From PALSA-612 sp963846915 (GTDB lineage: Bacteria; Actinomycetota; Thermoleophilia; Gaiellales; Gaiellaceae): a stretch of 64,000 nt of DNA. Below, piece after piece: positions 15,536 to 24,603 of this stretch; the first letter of the stretch is position 1; every line of letters starts with the position of its first letter. The notes beneath the pieces were generated by a model that did not search any database, had not been told where the DNA came from, and saw nothing but the letters and a program-made list of their open reading frames with translations. A program made the translations under genes and the position numbers. The stretch covers positions 186,001 through 250,000 of the forward strand of contig CAWJXV010000007.1 of assembly GCA_963846915.1 (NCBI GenBank). The letters run 5' to 3'.

Positions 15536-15882
15536 GAGTTCGTGATCGTCGTCCTGTCCCAGCCCGCGTCGTCGTGCTTGCACGGGATGGCGGAGTCCTC
15601 GTGGTTCGTGACGAGCTTGCCGCTCTTCAGCAGGAGGCAGTAGCCCTCCACGTGCGGGTCGATGCCGAAGTCGACGTTGCAGCGCGTGATCGCGACGTGC
15701 CGGTACGTGCGGCCGACGCTGACGCACGCCACCCACTTGTAGTCGAGGTGCGCCGCGTTCAGGCGCTTCGTCATCAGCTTCTTCGCGAGCGGCGGCGGCG
15801 CCTCCACGAGCTTCGCGGAGCTGCCGCCCCCGCAGCCGGCGAGCAGGCCGATGAGCGCCGCAACGGCGATCGCGATTCTCAC
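15532..15882 (-). CDS. Small lipoprotein
   Basis: A 116-residue protein with a short signal and lipobox: MRIAIAVAALIGLLAGCGGG, cysteine 17. Four more cysteines follow (VACVS, TRCNV, GYCLL, IPCKH). Function unknown. Its GTG start at 15882 overlaps the stop of the dehydrogenase gene and its stop overlaps CoxG, so it belongs to the operon. Confidence 0.72.
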   Translation of the reverse strand: MRIAIAVAALIGLLAGCGGGSSAKLVEAPPPLAKKLMTKRLNAAHLDYKWVACVSVGRTYRHVAITRCNVDFGIDPHVEGYCLLLKSGKLVTNHEDSAIPCKHDDAGWDRTTITNS

Positions 15883-16910
15883 GGCGCCAGCACGACCTTC
15901 GTCGCCTCGCGCGAGTCGAACAGGCGATAGGCCTCCGCTGCATCCGCGAGCGGCAGCCGGTGGGTGACGACGGCGCTCGGGTCGAGCTCTCCGCTCGCCA
16001 GCTTGCCGAGCAGCAGCGCACCGTCTGCCGTCGGGTCGCCGATCGAGAACCGGAGCGTCAGCTCCCGCTCGAACATGAGTGCGTTGTCGAGCGGATAGTC
16101 GGGCTCGAAGTGCGCGCCGACGACCGAGACGACGCCGCGACCGCGCGCCAGCTTCAGCGACGCGTCCAGGCCCCCGGGCGAGCCTGCCGCCTCGACCACG
16201 ACGTCTGCGCCCAGACCTCCCGTTGCCTCTGCGACGGCATCGGCCGCTCGTCCCGGCTCGACCGGCTCGGCACCGAGGCGTTCGGCGAGCGCTCTCCGGG
16301 CTTCGACGCCGTCGACGGCGAGAACCCGGCCCGCCGCGCCGACTGCGCAGAGCACGGCCATCAGCCCGACAGGCCCGCAGCCGACGACGACCACCGTGTC
16401 TCCGGGCGAGACGCCCCCACGCACGACCGCGCCGTACCCGGTGGGGAGGATGTCCGCGAGGAAGACGGCCGCCTCGTCGCTCACCTCGTCCGGCAGCGCC
16501 CGCAGCGCCCGGTCCGCCTGGGGTACCCGCACGAGCTCCGCCTGCCCGCCGTCCAGCCGCGGGTAGACGCCGGAGTAGCCGAACAGCGAGCGGCTCTCGC
16601 ACTGCGTGACGCGACCCGCGAGGCACGAGGGGCAGGTGCCGTCCGAGATCATGCTCGCGTTCACCACCCGCTGCCCCGGCCGCACCGATCGCACCGCCGG
16701 CCCCGCCTCGACCACCTCGCCGGCGAACTCGTGGCCGAGCACGGTGCCCGCCTCGAAGCCGGGCGTCAGGCCGTGGAAGGGAAAGAGGTCGGCGCCGCAG
16801 ATCGCCGTCGCCCGCACCGCGACGATCGCATCACCGGGCTCGACGATCGTCGGATCGGGCACCTGGTCGACCCCGACGTCGCCGGGCGCTCTCAGGACGA
16901 CGGCCCTCAC
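15879..16910 (-). CDS. Zinc-dependent (MDR-type) alcohol dehydrogenase
   Basis: A 343-residue medium-chain dehydrogenase: CGADLFPFHG with the catalytic zinc Cys, GHEFAGEV, a partial structural-zinc site (CPSCLAGRVTQC), and the cofactor motif VVGCGPVGLMAV. It should oxidise an alcohol or aldehyde with NAD(P)+. In this operon it may act on pyridoxine or a pathway aldehyde (inference). GTG 16910 overlaps the stop of the VOC gene. Confidence 0.82.
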   Translation of the reverse strand: MRAVVLRAPGDVGVDQVPDPTIVEPGDAIVAVRATAICGADLFPFHGLTPGFEAGTVLGHEFAGEVVEAGPAVRSVRPGQRVVNASMISDGTCPSCLAGRVTQCESRSLFGYSGVYPRLDGGQAELVRVPQADRALRALPDEVSDEAAVFLADILPTGYGAVVRGGVSPGDTVVVVGCGPVGLMAVLCAVGAAGRVLAVDGVEARRALAERLGAEPVEPGRAADAVAEATGGLGADVVVEAAGSPGGLDASLKLARGRGVVSVVGAHFEPDYPLDNALMFERELTLRFSIGDPTADGALLLGKLASGELDPSAVVTHRLPLADAAEAYRLFDSREATKVVLAP

Positions 16911-17296
16911 GCCGGCTGCTCGATCTCGACCAGATAACCGTCGGGGTCGGTGCAGAAGAAGCGGCAACCGCCCCACGGCGGGTCATACGGGTCGGCGAGG
17001 AAGCGCACCCCGGCCTCGGCGAGCCGCTCGTGCTCGGCCCGCGCGTCGTCGACCTCGACGACCAGTACGACGTTCGCGACCGACGGATCGGCGGGCGCGG
17101 CCATCGTGACCCCCGGCCGGTCGTCGGCCGGATGCCCCTGCTCCGCGAGCGAGAGGCGGGCACCCGCGAGCGCCAGCGTCGCGTACGGCGGATCGTCGTA
17201 CAGCGCCTCGACCTCGAACCCGATCCGGTCGCGGTAGAAGGCGACCGAGCGCTCGACGTCGGCGACCGCCAGGATCGCTCCGGCCCGCCGTGCCAT
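16907..17296 (-). CDS. VOC (glyoxalase/bleomycin-resistance) family protein
   Basis: A 129-residue protein with two beta-alpha-beta-beta modules: ILAVADVERSVAFYRDRIGF and, in the second module, ANVVLVVEVDDARAEHERLA with the late CTDPDGYLVEIEQ. The terminal E and an early residue normally bind a metal. VOC proteins are isomerases, dioxygenases or binding proteins; the role here is unknown, though a metal-dependent ring or product step is possible. Start and stop overlap its neighbours. Confidence 0.75.
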   Translation of the reverse strand: MARRAGAILAVADVERSVAFYRDRIGFEVEALYDDPPYATLALAGARLSLAEQGHPADDRPGVTMAAPADPSVANVVLVVEVDDARAEHERLAEAGVRFLADPYDPPWGGCRFFCTDPDGYLVEIEQPA

Positions 17297-17997
17297 CAGT
17301 TGTGCGACATGCCGCCGTCGGCGACGAGCAGCTGGCCGGTCACCCAGCCCGCCTCCTCCGAGGCGAGGAATGCGACGGCAGGAGCGATGTCGACCGCCTC
17401 GCCTCGCCGCGGGATGCACTGCAGCATCTGGACGAACTCGAACGCCTCCTTGTGCGGGCTCGCCATCACGCCCTCGGTCGCGGTCAGGCCCGGCGCCACG
17501 GAATTGACCGTGATCCCGTACTGCCCGACCTCGCGGGCGAGAGCGCGCGTGAAGGCGAAGACGCCGCCCTTCGACGCGACGTAGTGGGCCAGGTTCGGCG
17601 TCCCCGCGAGGAGCACGTTCGAGGCGATGTTGACGATCCGCCCGTAGCCGGCCTCGCGCATCGGCTTCTGCGCGTAGTGGTTGGTCAGGAAGGTGCCGTC
17701 GAGGTTGACCGACATGATCCGCCGCCACTCGGCGAAGTCGACCTCGTCCCAGGGGGTGAACGGGACGATCGCAGCCGCGTTGACGAGCACGTCGAGCTTG
17801 CCGTGCTGCGCGACCGTGTCGGCGACCATCCGCTCGACGTCGGCCTCGTTCGAGACGTCGACCTTCACCGTCGCCCCGTCCTGGATGTCGGCTCCGACGA
17901 CGGTCGCTCCCTCGGCCGCGAGCTTGTCGGCGACCGCCTTGCCGATCCCCTGCGCGGCGCCGGTGACGATCGCGACCCGGTTGTCCAGCTTGCCCAT
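17296..17997 (-). CDS. Pyridoxal 4-dehydrogenase (SDR family)
   Basis: A 233-residue short-chain dehydrogenase: cofactor motif VTGAAQGIGKAVA, NAAAIVPFTPWDEVDFAEW, then IASNVLLAGTPNLAHYVASK with the YxxxK pair, and the block SPHKEAFEFVQMLQ. From memory, the NAAAIVPF and AGTPN blocks and the SPH-EAF-FV-MLQ segment closely parallel pyridoxal 4-dehydrogenase of Mesorhizobium loti, which converts pyridoxal to 4-pyridoxolactone with NAD+. The next gene encodes the lactonase that uses this product. ATG 17997 follows GGGAGGGC; the frame extends to 18009 but that start lacks a ribosome binding site. Confidence 0.82.
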   Translation of the reverse strand: MGKLDNRVAIVTGAAQGIGKAVADKLAAEGATVVGADIQDGATVKVDVSNEADVERMVADTVAQHGKLDVLVNAAAIVPFTPWDEVDFAEWRRIMSVNLDGTFLTNHYAQKPMREAGYGRIVNIASNVLLAGTPNLAHYVASKGGVFAFTRALAREVGQYGITVNSVAPGLTATEGVMASPHKEAFEFVQMLQCIPRRGEAVDIAPAVAFLASEEAGWVTGQLLVADGGMSHN

Positions 17998-18009
17998 GTG
18001 CCCTCCCAC

Positions 18010-18759
18010 TTACCGCTCGTAGAAGTCCGGCGCGTGCTTGTAGGTCTGCCACGCCTCCGCGTCGTGCGAAAGGAAGATGTCCGCGTCGTGCTCGTCCGCC
18101 AGCGCCTTCACGCGTGCGATCGAGCGGACGCCGGCGACGGGGTCGTTGTGGAAGCCGGGCTGGATGCCCTTCTCCAGCGCGGCAGACGTGTAGGCCACGT
18201 CCATCGCGAACAGCATCGGCTTCGCCCCCTCGGGGGCGAGGAGCACCGAGTAGTGCCCGACGGTGTGGCCCGGCGTCTCGTATAGCCAGATGCCCTTCGC
18301 CAGCTCCACGTCGCCGGACACCGGCGCGAAGTCCGCTCCCTCGTAGTCCCACGACCTGTCGGAGTAGCCGAAGAACTCGAACGGCTCGTGATCCCGTCCC
18401 TGCGCCAGCTCCTTCTCGTGCAGCACGTGTCTGGCACCGGTGCCCGCGAAGAGCTGGTTGCCGCCGACGTGGTCGATGTGCAGGTGCGAGTTGACCACCG
18501 TCGTCACGTCCGAGAGCTCGAATCCCGCGCTCGCCAGCTGCGCCGGGATCGTCTGCCCGTCGGTCTGCTCGGGCAGCTCGAACGGGAGGACGCGATTCAT
18601 GTGGTCGAGGTCGATGCCCGTGTCGACGAGGAACAGGCCGTCGTCGTGCTCGACCAGGACGCTGTAGACAGGGATCCGCGCCTGTGGGCCGGGAACATTC
18701 CACATCAGCTGCGTGTGCTCGATCACGATCGAGCCTCCGTCGAGGAGCCAGACCTTCAT
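18010..18759 (-). CDS. 4-Pyridoxolactonase (MBL fold)
   Basis: A 249-residue metallo-beta-lactamase-fold lactonase: KVWLLDGGSIVIE, FLVDTGIDLDHM, zinc motif NSHLHIDHVGG (His92, His94, Asp96, His97), TPGHTVGHYSVLL, FAMDVAYT and FHNDPVAGV. The KV-LLDGGS start, RVLPFE-P block and DPVAGV-S segment match my recollection of 4-pyridoxolactonase, which hydrolyses 4-pyridoxolactone to 4-pyridoxate; AHL lactonases are more distant relatives. Its gene lies between the pyridoxal dehydrogenase and the FHMPC-dehydrogenase-like gene, with a one-base ATGA overlap. Confidence 0.83.
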   Translation of the reverse strand: MKVWLLDGGSIVIEHTQLMWNVPGPQARIPVYSVLVEHDDGLFLVDTGIDLDHMNRVLPFELPEQTDGQTIPAQLASAGFELSDVTTVVNSHLHIDHVGGNQLFAGTGARHVLHEKELAQGRDHEPFEFFGYSDRSWDYEGADFAPVSGDVELAKGIWLYETPGHTVGHYSVLLAPEGAKPMLFAMDVAYTSAALEKGIQPGFHNDPVAGVRSIARVKALADEHDADIFLSHDAEAWQTYKHAPDFYER

Positions 18760-19682
18760 CACTCGGCTTCGAGAGCCTTCCGCACGGCGACGAGCTTGCC
18801 GGCGCGCTTGGCGCGCAGCTCGTCGATCTGCTCCGGCGTGTAGTCGTAGATGCCGCCGCCCGTCTTCATGCCGAGCCGCCCCTTGTCGATCAGGTCGCGG
18901 ATCGTCGACGAGACCTCGCCCGCGGTCGAGAGATCCTGGTTCAGGTACGAGCCGACGGCGTTGTAGATGTCGAGGCCGGCCATGTCGAGCAGCTCCATCG
19001 GGCCGATCACGGCGAGCTTGTAGCCGATGCCCCAGCGGACGTTCAGGTCGAGGCCCTCGGGGTCGATGATCCCGCGGTCGACCAGGTCGAGGCACTCGCG
19101 CAGGATCGCGTAGAGGATCCGGTTCTCGACGAACCCGGCGACCTCGCGCTCGACGACCGGGTGGTAGCCGATCCTGCGAACGAGCTCGGAGGTCGCGTCC
19201 ACGGTCTCCTGGGAGGTCTGCTCGCCGGGGATCACCTCGATCATCGGGATCAGGTGCGGCGGGTTCGACCAGTGCATGCCGACGACCCGCTCGGGGTGCT
19301 CGGTGACCGTCGCGATCTTCGTGATCGGGATGCCGGACGTGTTCGAGGCGAGGACCGCCTCGGGAGCGACGTGAGCCTCGAACTGGGGGAAGACCTCGTG
19401 CTTCAGCTCGAGCTTCTCGGGCACGGCCTCCAGCACGAAGTCGGCGCCTTCGAGTGCAGCCGCGAGGTCGGTCTCGAACCGGAGCGCACCGCCGTCCTCC
19501 TTCGCCGCGTCGAGCCGCTCGAGGACGCTGCCTGCGAGCTCTGCGCCTGCCTTCGCACGCTCGAGCGCCTCGGCGCTGACATCGTAGAGCGCGGTCTCGA
19601 TCCCGGCCCGGGCGAGCACGGCTCCCATCCCGGGGCCCATCGTTCCCGTCCCGATCACCGCTGCGCGTCTCACTGCTCCCAT
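18759..19682 (-). CDS. 3-Hydroxyacyl-CoA-dehydrogenase-like protein, probable FHMPC dehydrogenase
   Basis: A 307-residue NAD-dependent dehydrogenase of the 3-hydroxyacyl-CoA dehydrogenase fold: AAVIGTGTMGPGMGAVLARA, LASNTSGIPIT, catalytic His-Glu pair in GMHWSNPPHLIPMIEV, and a helical C-terminal domain with GRLGMKTGGGIYDY. No CoA-pathway genes are near. In B6 degradation, 5-formyl-3-hydroxy-2-methylpyridine-4-carboxylate dehydrogenase has exactly this fold and length, so I assign that role from context. A 3-hydroxybutyryl-CoA dehydrogenase remains the alternative. Confidence 0.75.
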   Translation of the reverse strand: MGAVRRAAVIGTGTMGPGMGAVLARAGIETALYDVSAEALERAKAGAELAGSVLERLDAAKEDGGALRFETDLAAALEGADFVLEAVPEKLELKHEVFPQFEAHVAPEAVLASNTSGIPITKIATVTEHPERVVGMHWSNPPHLIPMIEVIPGEQTSQETVDATSELVRRIGYHPVVEREVAGFVENRILYAILRECLDLVDRGIIDPEGLDLNVRWGIGYKLAVIGPMELLDMAGLDIYNAVGSYLNQDLSTAGEVSSTIRDLIDKGRLGMKTGGGIYDYTPEQIDELRAKRAGKLVAVRKALEAE

Positions 19683-21917
19683 TTGCCCTCCTTCTTCAGC
19701 TCCTGGATGCGCCGCCAGACGCGCTCCGGCGTCAGCGGCAGCTCGGTCATGGGCACGCCCGCATCGGCGAGCGCGTTGACGATCGCCGCCGGCACCGCGG
19801 CCAGCGCGCCCTCGCCGCAACCCTTCGCGCCGTAAGGGCCGGGGCCGTCGCCGTTCTCGACGATCACGCAGGTCATCTCGTCGGGAAGGTCCTCGAAGCT
19901 CGGCACGCGGTAGTCGAGCAGCGTGTCGTTGAGGAGCAGGCCGTCCTCGTAGACCATCTCCTCGAAGAGCGCGTTGCCGATGCCCTGCAGCGTCGCGCCC
20001 TCGTCCTGGCGCTCGACGAGCTGCGGGTTGATGGCGCGGCCGACGTCCGCCGCGGTGGCCGTCCGGCGCACGTGGACGAAGCCGGTGGCCGGGTCGACCT
20101 CGACCTCGGCGGCGCCGACGCAGACCTCCCAGAAGACGGGGCCTTCGGCGTAGGAGCCGGTGCCGAGCGGAGCGACCTCGCCGCGGCCGATCAGCTCGCC
20201 GCCGGCGAAGCCGAAGTGCTTGCGCATCAGCGCGAGGTGGTCGCTCGGATCGATCTCGGAGCCTCCGGCGATGTGCTCGAGCTGAGCCCGGATGTCGGCC
20301 GCGGCGCGCTGGACGGCGAGGCCGGCGATGGTCGTGGAGCGGCTGGCGCCGGTCGAGCGGTCGTACGGCGTGAAGCGCGTGTCGGCGCCGCGCACGGTCA
20401 CCTGCTCGGGCTCGACGCCGATCTCCTCGGCCGCGATCTGCGCGAACGCGGTTCGAGGGCCCTGGCCCATCTCGGTCGTCCCGACGAGCACGACCACGCG
20501 GCCGTCGGCCTCGAGCCGGCAGACGGCGCTCGAGACGGGGTGGGCCCCGGCCGCGAGCAGGCCGACAGAGACGCCGCGGCCGACGAGCGGCCGTTTCTCC
20601 TCCTCCCAGCCGACGGCGGCCGCGACCTTCTCGACGTCGCCGACGAGGTCGGCGTCGAGCGGCTTGCCGCCCGGCGCGAACCTCCTCGCCGGGAGCGAGC
20701 AGGTTCTGGCGGCGGACGTCGAGCGGGTCGAGCCCCGCACGGCGCGCGATCTCGTCGACCTGCGACTCGCCGATCCACTGCATGTGGGTCGCGCCGAAGG
20801 CACGGTAGGAGCCCGAGGGCGCGAGGTTGGTGTAGACGCAGGCGGCGTCGACCCGGTAGGCCGCCCAGCGGTAGGGCCCCGGCGCAGCGTCGCCCGCGGT
20901 CGCGACGACGCGCGGCCCGTTGTCGGCGTAGGCGCCCGTGTCGAACAGGCACTCGACGTCGCGGGCGAGCAGGCGGCCGTCGGCCGTCGCCGCCGTTCGC
21001 ATGCGGCAGGACATGTTGTGGCGCCGGGTCGTCACCATCGACTCGCCGACGCTGTTCTGGATCCGCACCGGCCGGCCGGCCTTCCGCGCGAGCGCCACGG
21101 TCAGCGGCTCCATCTTCGTGTACGACTTCGAGCCGAAGCCGCCGCCGAGGTACGGCACCTGGATCCGGACGTTCGCGACCGGGACGCCGAAGAGATCCGC
21201 GATCTCGGCGCGCACGAGGAACGGGTGCTGGCACGTCGCCCAGAGCGTGATCTCGTCGCCCTCGAACTGGGCGATCACCGTGTGGGTCTCCATCGCGTAC
21301 TGGTAGACGGACGGGAACGTGTACTCGCCCTCGACGACGATGTCCGCGCGCGCGAAGACCGCTTCCAGCTCCCCGCGGTCGATCCGGTAGCGGTAGCAGA
21401 CGTTCCCGTCCCGGGGAGGGAGCTCGCCGAGGCCGTGGAAGAGGCCCGGCCGGCTCTCGCGGTCGGTGACGAGCGCTCCACCCTCGGCGACCGCGTCCTC
21501 GACGGTCGCGACCACCGGGAGCTCCTCGTACTCGACCACGATCGCGTCGACCGCAGCCGCGGCGGCGGCAGCCGTCTCGGCTGCCACTGCCGCCACCTGC
21601 TCGCCGTGGAAGCGCACCTTGTCGATGGCGACGATCGGCCGGTCCTTGATCGCGTGTCCGTAGTACGGGTCGATGTCGCGGAGGTCGGCGCCCGTGAGGA
21701 CGCAGACGACGCCGGGAACCTTCTCGGCCGCGGAGGTGTCGATCGAGACGATGCGGCCGTGGGCGATCGGGCTGCGGAGGACCTTCCCGTGCAGCATCCT
21801 CGGGACGAGCATGTCGCCGACGAACTGAGCCTGGCCGCGCAGCTTCTCGTGCGCGTCGCGGCGCGGGTGGGAGCGGCCGATCTGCGTCCGGGTGGCGGTC
21901 TCGTCCAGCGCCGTCAT
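19670..21917 (-). CDS. Molybdenum hydroxylase large subunit (xanthine dehydrogenase family), one frame break
   Basis: The molybdopterin-binding subunit of an aldehyde-oxidase/xanthine-dehydrogenase-type enzyme, about 748 residues when joined. Visible motifs: QVPYLGGGFGSKSYTKMEPL, SGSYRAFGATHMQW, GTTEMGQGPRTAFAQIA and the active-site Glu in GAKGCGEGAL. The frame must advance one base near 20681, between LLAPGEE and FAPGGKPLDADL. Such enzymes hydroxylate N-heterocycles next to the ring nitrogen, as in nicotinate. The FeS subunit lies directly upstream and the FAD subunit is at 34974 in the divergent operon. Confidence 0.85.
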
Positions 21918-22372
21918 TCGACCCCGGCCAGCTCCGCGACGGCCTCCAGGATCCCTCGGTAACCGGTGCAGCGGCAAAGGTTGCCGGCGAGGCTCCGCTT
22001 GATCTCTTCCTCGCCGTCCAGCTCGCCGCTTCGCAGGAGCGCGCTGACCGTGAGCAGCATCCCCGGCGTGCAGAAGCCGCACTGCAGCGCCGCGTGCCGC
22101 GTGAAGACCTCCTCCAGCCGCTCGAACTCCGGTTGCTCCGCGAGCCCTTCGATCGTCGTCACCTCGGCGCCGGCGGCGTCGGCCGCGAGAAAGCAGCACG
22201 AGCTCACCGGCCGACCGTCGACGAGCACGGTGCATGCTCCGCAGACCTGGACGTCGCACGAGCGCTTCGTGCCCGTGAGCGCGAGCGAGTCGCGGAGGAA
22301 GTCGAGCAGCAGCACCTGCGGCTCGAGGTCGCGGACGACCCCGCGGCCGTTGACGCTAAGGGAGATCTCCAC
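21914..22372 (-). CDS. Molybdenum hydroxylase [2Fe-2S] subunit
   Basis: A 152-residue small subunit with two clusters: the plant-ferredoxin-type site (TKRSCDVQVCGACTVLVDG, later SSCCF) and the helical C-terminal site (LQCGFCTPGM, NLCRCTGY). It passes electrons from the molybdenum site to FAD. GTG 22372 overlaps the end of the aldolase-fold gene, and its stop overlaps the large-subunit start (ATGA). Confidence 0.92.
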   Translation of the reverse strand: MEISLSVNGRGVVRDLEPQVLLLDFLRDSLALTGTKRSCDVQVCGACTVLVDGRPVSSCCFLAADAAGAEVTTIEGLAEQPEFERLEEVFTRHAALQCGFCTPGMLLTVSALLRSGELDGEEEIKRSLAGNLCRCTGYRGILEAVAELAGVE

Positions 22373-23054
22373 CGAGGCCTCCGCCGTCGCGCTCGATCCG
22401 GCGCTGCCACGCCGCCCAGTACTCGACCACGAACTCGTCGCGATACTTGACGGGAAGCAATTGCCGCGCCAGCTCCGCGCCGATCGGCCGCAGCTCGCCG
22501 ATCGTCGAGGCAACCGCCTGGAGCCGGGCGGCTCGCTCGAGCGTCGCCGCCGTGAGCACGACCCACGGCACGTCCTTCCCGACCACGAGCACGCCGTGGT
22601 TGTTCAGGAGCACGGCTCGCCGGGAGCCGAGCGCCGCCGCGACCCGGCTGCCCTGCTCGTCGTCAACGATCAGGTCGGGCTCGTCGAAGCGGCCGACCCC
22701 GTCGGCGAAGAGGATGCCGTCGTGCGTGAGCACCGCGAGGTCGCTCGAGGTCGCGCCGAGAGCTGTCGCATAGGGCGGATGGCCGTGGACGACCGCTCCG
22801 ACGTCGGGACGTGACCCGTAGACGCCCGTGTGCAGGACCGTCTCGAGGTGCAGCGCCGCGCCGGTGTCGTCGATCGCGACCACGTCCTCGGCCTCGACCT
22901 CGTCCAGCGCGACTCCCTTTCGCTTGATCCAGATCTGGCCGTCCGCGTCGCGCGCGCTGACGTGGCCGAGCGTGAGGTCGGCATAGCCCTCGCTGGCGAG
23001 GATGCGGCAGGCCCAGGCGACCTGCTCGCGGATGCCCTGAGCGACCGCGACCAT
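22356..23054 (-). CDS. Class II aldolase-fold protein, probable HMPDC decarboxylase
   Basis: A 232-residue member of the class II aldolase/adducin family: ACRILASEGYADLTLGHVSA, metal ligands in VVHGHPPYATALGA and LLNNHGVLVVG. The B6-pathway enzyme 3-hydroxy-2-methylpyridine-4,5-dicarboxylate 4-decarboxylase belongs to this family and has this size, so the neighbours point to that reaction, giving 2-methyl-3-hydroxypyridine-5-carboxylate. On sequence alone, a sugar-phosphate aldolase would also fit. The start overlaps the stop of the cupin gene by one base. Confidence 0.75.
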   Translation of the reverse strand: MVAVAQGIREQVAWACRILASEGYADLTLGHVSARDADGQIWIKRKGVALDEVEAEDVVAIDDTGAALHLETVLHTGVYGSRPDVGAVVHGHPPYATALGATSSDLAVLTHDGILFADGVGRFDEPDLIVDDEQGSRVAAALGSRRAVLLNNHGVLVVGKDVPWVVLTAATLERAARLQAVASTIGELRPIGAELARQLLPVKYRDEFVVEYWAAWQRRIERDGGGLGGDLP

Positions 23055-23407
23055 CAACGTCTCTCCGTCGGCGGGTAGTCGGGGTGCGGGAAGCCGAAGA
23101 CCATCACGACCTCGGAGTCGCCGGTGTTCGCGACCGCATGCCAGATCCCGGCCGGGATGTGCAAGGCGTCGCCCTCGTGGAACGGAACCGTCTCGTCGTC
23201 GAGTCGCAACTCGCCCGAGCCCGGCGACGACGTACGCGAACTCCTCGGTCTCGTGCTTGACCGGCGTGAGCTCTGTTCCGGGCGTGAACACCGAGTAGCC
23301 GAGCGAGCTCGCCTCGCCTTTCACGACCATGCGCGACCAGCTTCCCTGCGGCAGCTCGATCGGCTCGACGTCGTCGAGCGCGACGACGCTTACAGCGCCT
23401 CGACTCA
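23054..23407 (-). CDS. Small cupin-domain protein, one frame break
   Basis: Joined across a +1 shift near 23222, the protein is about 117 residues: VVALDDVEPIELPQGSWSR, TPVKHETEEFAYVVAG, then in the other frame GSGELRLDDETVPFHEGDAL and HIPAGIWHAVANTG. The two His/Glu cupin motifs are complete only after joining. Function unknown: a metal-dependent dioxygenase, an isomerase or a sensor are possible. The GTG at 23407 is my choice. Confidence 0.65.
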
Positions 23408-23586
23408 CTGGCCGGCCTCCACTCCCGGCCGGCGGAGCCGGCCTCGGTGGAGGCGTGACGCCGCTGGCCGCACGATGCTGCACGGCCGGCGCTTGTCCGT
23501 TCCTCGACGTACTGTCCTGCGCGCCGGCCGTTTGCATCCTTTGCCAGCGACGCCCCATTGAGCCGAGGCGCTCTGACCGCACGAGG

Positions 23587-24600
23587 TCAGAGCGCCCACT
23601 CTCCGTCTTTCACGATGTAGGTGCCGTCGTCGACGATCTGCAGCGTCGCGTTCAGGAAGACGCCGTCCAGGTGGAGGGAGCAGTGGTTCTGCCCGCCCGG
23701 ATAGGCGTTGTGGTTGTCGCCGAGCGCGAGATGAACGGTGCCGATCCTGCCTTTCTCCGACGGGGTGCCGAACGGCGCCTTCTCGCTCGTGCCGAAGGCG
23801 AACTCGCCGACGACGGTCGCGTTCTCGACGCCGTCGATCGCCTGCCGCAGCCGCTCGGCCTCCTCGCCGCCCTCGATCTTCACGCACTTCCCGCCTGCGA
23901 GCGTCCACGTGATCGGCTCCTTCACCTGGCCCTCGAGCCCGATGCCGAGCATGACGCCGTCGACGACGGCGGTCCCGTGCGTGAAGTCCTCGATCGCCGC
24001 GAACGCGACCTCCGTCCAGAGCGGGATCGGGCTCATCATCTGGCCTCGCGCCTTGTACGGCGTCAGGCAGAGCGGCGGCCGGCCCTCGATCGAGACGTAG
24101 AAGTCCGTTCCGAGCGGGGTGGTGACGTGGCACTGCGTCTTCCCCGCGAGCGCCGCGACCGCGTCCTCCGTCCGCTGGGCAGAGCGCTCCAGGTCCTCGC
24201 GTGTGAGCCCCCACTCGCCCATACCGGGCTCGATCGAGGCGATCTTCCCGTTCGCCTCGCACGTCTCGCGGACCGCGTTGACGTGGGCGAAGCGGTTCGC
24301 CCACTCGAGGTTGGCGATGATGATCACCTCGTCCGAGCCGACCATCGCGCGGTGCAGGTTGGCGGGCGGGGCCATCGGGAAGCGCACGTCGGCACGGCCG
24401 CGCCGCACCTGCGTCTCGTTGTTCATCACGACCGGCCAGCCGCCGCGATCGACCACGACCTCGGCGACGGCCCTCGCCTCGTCCTCGCGGTCGTCGTCGC
24501 AGATGATCGTGACGACGTCTCCCTCCTCGACGGCGAAGCAGACGTCGACGATCAGGGCCGCGTCCTCGAGTAGCTGGTCCTTGGCGACAACAGTGGCCAT
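23587..24600 (-). CDS. NicX/M29-like metalloenzyme, candidate ring-cleaving dioxygenase
   Basis: A 337-residue protein of the thermophilic metallopeptidase M29 superfamily, which includes the Fe(II) enzyme 2,5-dihydroxypyridine 5,6-dioxygenase (NicX). Visible: a Rossmann-like N-terminal half (GDVVTIICDDDREDEARAVA), a middle GQMMSPIPLWTEVAFAAIED block, and the C-terminal metal region GDNHNAYPGGQN with HLDG (His-x-Asp). The His-x-Asp pair is shared by both NicX and M29 peptidases, so sequence alone cannot choose. Its place beside a Mo hydroxylase favours ring cleavage. ATG 24600 is used. Confidence 0.72.
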   Translation of the reverse strand: MATVVAKDQLLEDAALIVDVCFAVEEGDVVTIICDDDREDEARAVAEVVVDRGGWPVVMNNETQVRRGRADVRFPMAPPANLHRAMVGSDEVIIIANLEWANRFAHVNAVRETCEANGKIASIEPGMGEWGLTREDLERSAQRTEDAVAALAGKTQCHVTTPLGTDFYVSIEGRPPLCLTPYKARGQMMSPIPLWTEVAFAAIEDFTHGTAVVDGVMLGIGLEGQVKEPITWTLAGGKCVKIEGGEEAERLRQAIDGVENATVVGEFAFGTSEKAPFGTPSEKGRIGTVHLALGDNHNAYPGGQNHCSLHLDGVFLNATLQIVDDGTYIVKDGEWAL

Positions 24601-24603
24601 CAC

